Below are positions 63,577-64,000 of a stretch of 64,000 nucleotides of DNA, one piece after another (position 1 is the stretch's first letter; every line of letters begins with the position of its first letter). The notes under the pieces were generated by a model that was not told the origin of the DNA, did not search any database, and saw only the letters and a list, made by a program, of their open reading frames with translations. The translations under genes and the position numbers were made by a program. Source of the stretch: Cycas panzhihuaensis. Lineage: Eukaryota; Cycadophyta. Location: the NCBI GenBank assembly GCA_023213395.1, contig CM041465.1, positions 36,649,741 to 36,713,740 on the forward strand, read 5' to 3'.

Positions 63577-64000
63577 TGTAGCGTTCTAGTTCTACTTTCA
63601 TAGCAATTTTCCTCAAAATATAGGTAATAATCTAAAAAAATAATAACTAGATGTTATTCAACAGGGAAATGAACAAGGAACAGGAATTATAGGATCCATC
63701 AAAGTAAATAATAATCTTTATTGTCAAATAATACCAAAATAGAACGAAATTACAACAAATTACTAGTCTTTCTTGAAGAAGTAAGCTTCCATCTTTGAGG
63801 TGAGGAACCCTCCAAACTACAACCCCCAAAAGGGAGAGCTAATTGCAGCCATAAAACCAAAAATGCGCGACCAAAAGAACCTTCAACGAATGATGAAATG
63901 AGGCCGCAAATCCTCCTTAAATAGGCGGCCAAAGGATAGTAATAGAAGTCGACCAGAAAATATGATATTCTTCTTAATACTGCTCAAATAGAAGTCGAAC
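63577..64000 (-). repeat. 5' LTR of the gag-only element (cut by window end)
   Basis: Starts TGTAGCGTTCTAG on the plus strand and follows 61490 onward base for base with few differences. About 160 bases of it should lie beyond the window. Confidence 0.9.

Larger units (their letters stand above)
61490..64000 (-). mobile_element. Gag-only non-autonomous LTR element (TR-GAG-like), right end outside window
   Basis: LTR copies at 61490-62071 and 63577 to the window end frame only about 1.5 kb of internal sequence. The right copy is preceded by a perfect initiator Met tRNA primer site; the left copy is followed by the minus-strand purine tract TTAAGGGGCAAGAAAT (62072-62087). Only a Gag-like reading frame is present; pol is absent. 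It interrupts the chromovirus RNase H. Confidence 0.85.

Overview
This window is repetitive DNA from a seed plant. The evidence is plant-type Copia and Ty3/Gypsy LTR retrotransposons, a plant-style LINE with a DUF4283-type ORF1 and an RNase H tail, and captured fragments of plant housekeeping genes. The density and depth of nesting suggest a large, repeat-rich genome such as a gymnosperm, but nothing here fixes the species. I found no intact host gene, no tRNA or rRNA gene and no CRISPR array. Every coding region I recognise is a broken transposon gene or a captured gene fragment.

Layout. A plus-strand Copia 3' end occupies 1-1948. One old minus-strand Gypsy element (Gypsy-C) runs from about 1949 to about 54168. 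It contributes only about 5 kb of its own sequence because four later elements interrupt it. (1) A plus-strand LTR element (Cap-LTR, 2788-16629) carries pyruvate kinase and glycosidase family 17 fragments, and is itself interrupted by Gypsy-A (3912-14489, TSD ACTAG). (2) Copia-E (17678-22809) holds a DEAD-box helicase fragment where gag should be. (3) Gypsy-D (23525-41040, TSD AGCCT) is interrupted by a 286-bp SMART/TRIM (24236-24521) and a LINE (about 29450-35651, 14-bp TSD). (4) Gypsy-B (42587-53183, TSD TGAAC) is a sister copy of Gypsy-A. Gypsy-C itself seems to sit in a Copia gag (54184-55060). The right part holds an AT-rich stretch, an LTR with flanking priming signals (57796-58240), a chromodomain-type Gypsy remnant (59828-61489) and a gag-only LTR element (61490 to the window end).

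How the pieces work together. Gypsy-A, -B, -C and -D form one lineage with an unusual plan. In element order it is: LTR, a primer site matching tRNA-Glu, gag with up to four CCHC zinc knuckles, protease with a DGG active site, a second Gag-like domain, RT, RNase H, integrase, a palindromic tandem array, an extra 3' ORF and the second LTR. The array motif differs between families (GTAC-based in A and B, GTTGCAAC in D), yet in each family the same motif recurs in that element's own LTR. The A and B LTRs also contain stretches complementary to the D arm and anticodon arm of tRNA-Glu, the presumed primer. All copies are inactivated, largely by tryptophan codons turned into stops, as expected for old methylated transposons.
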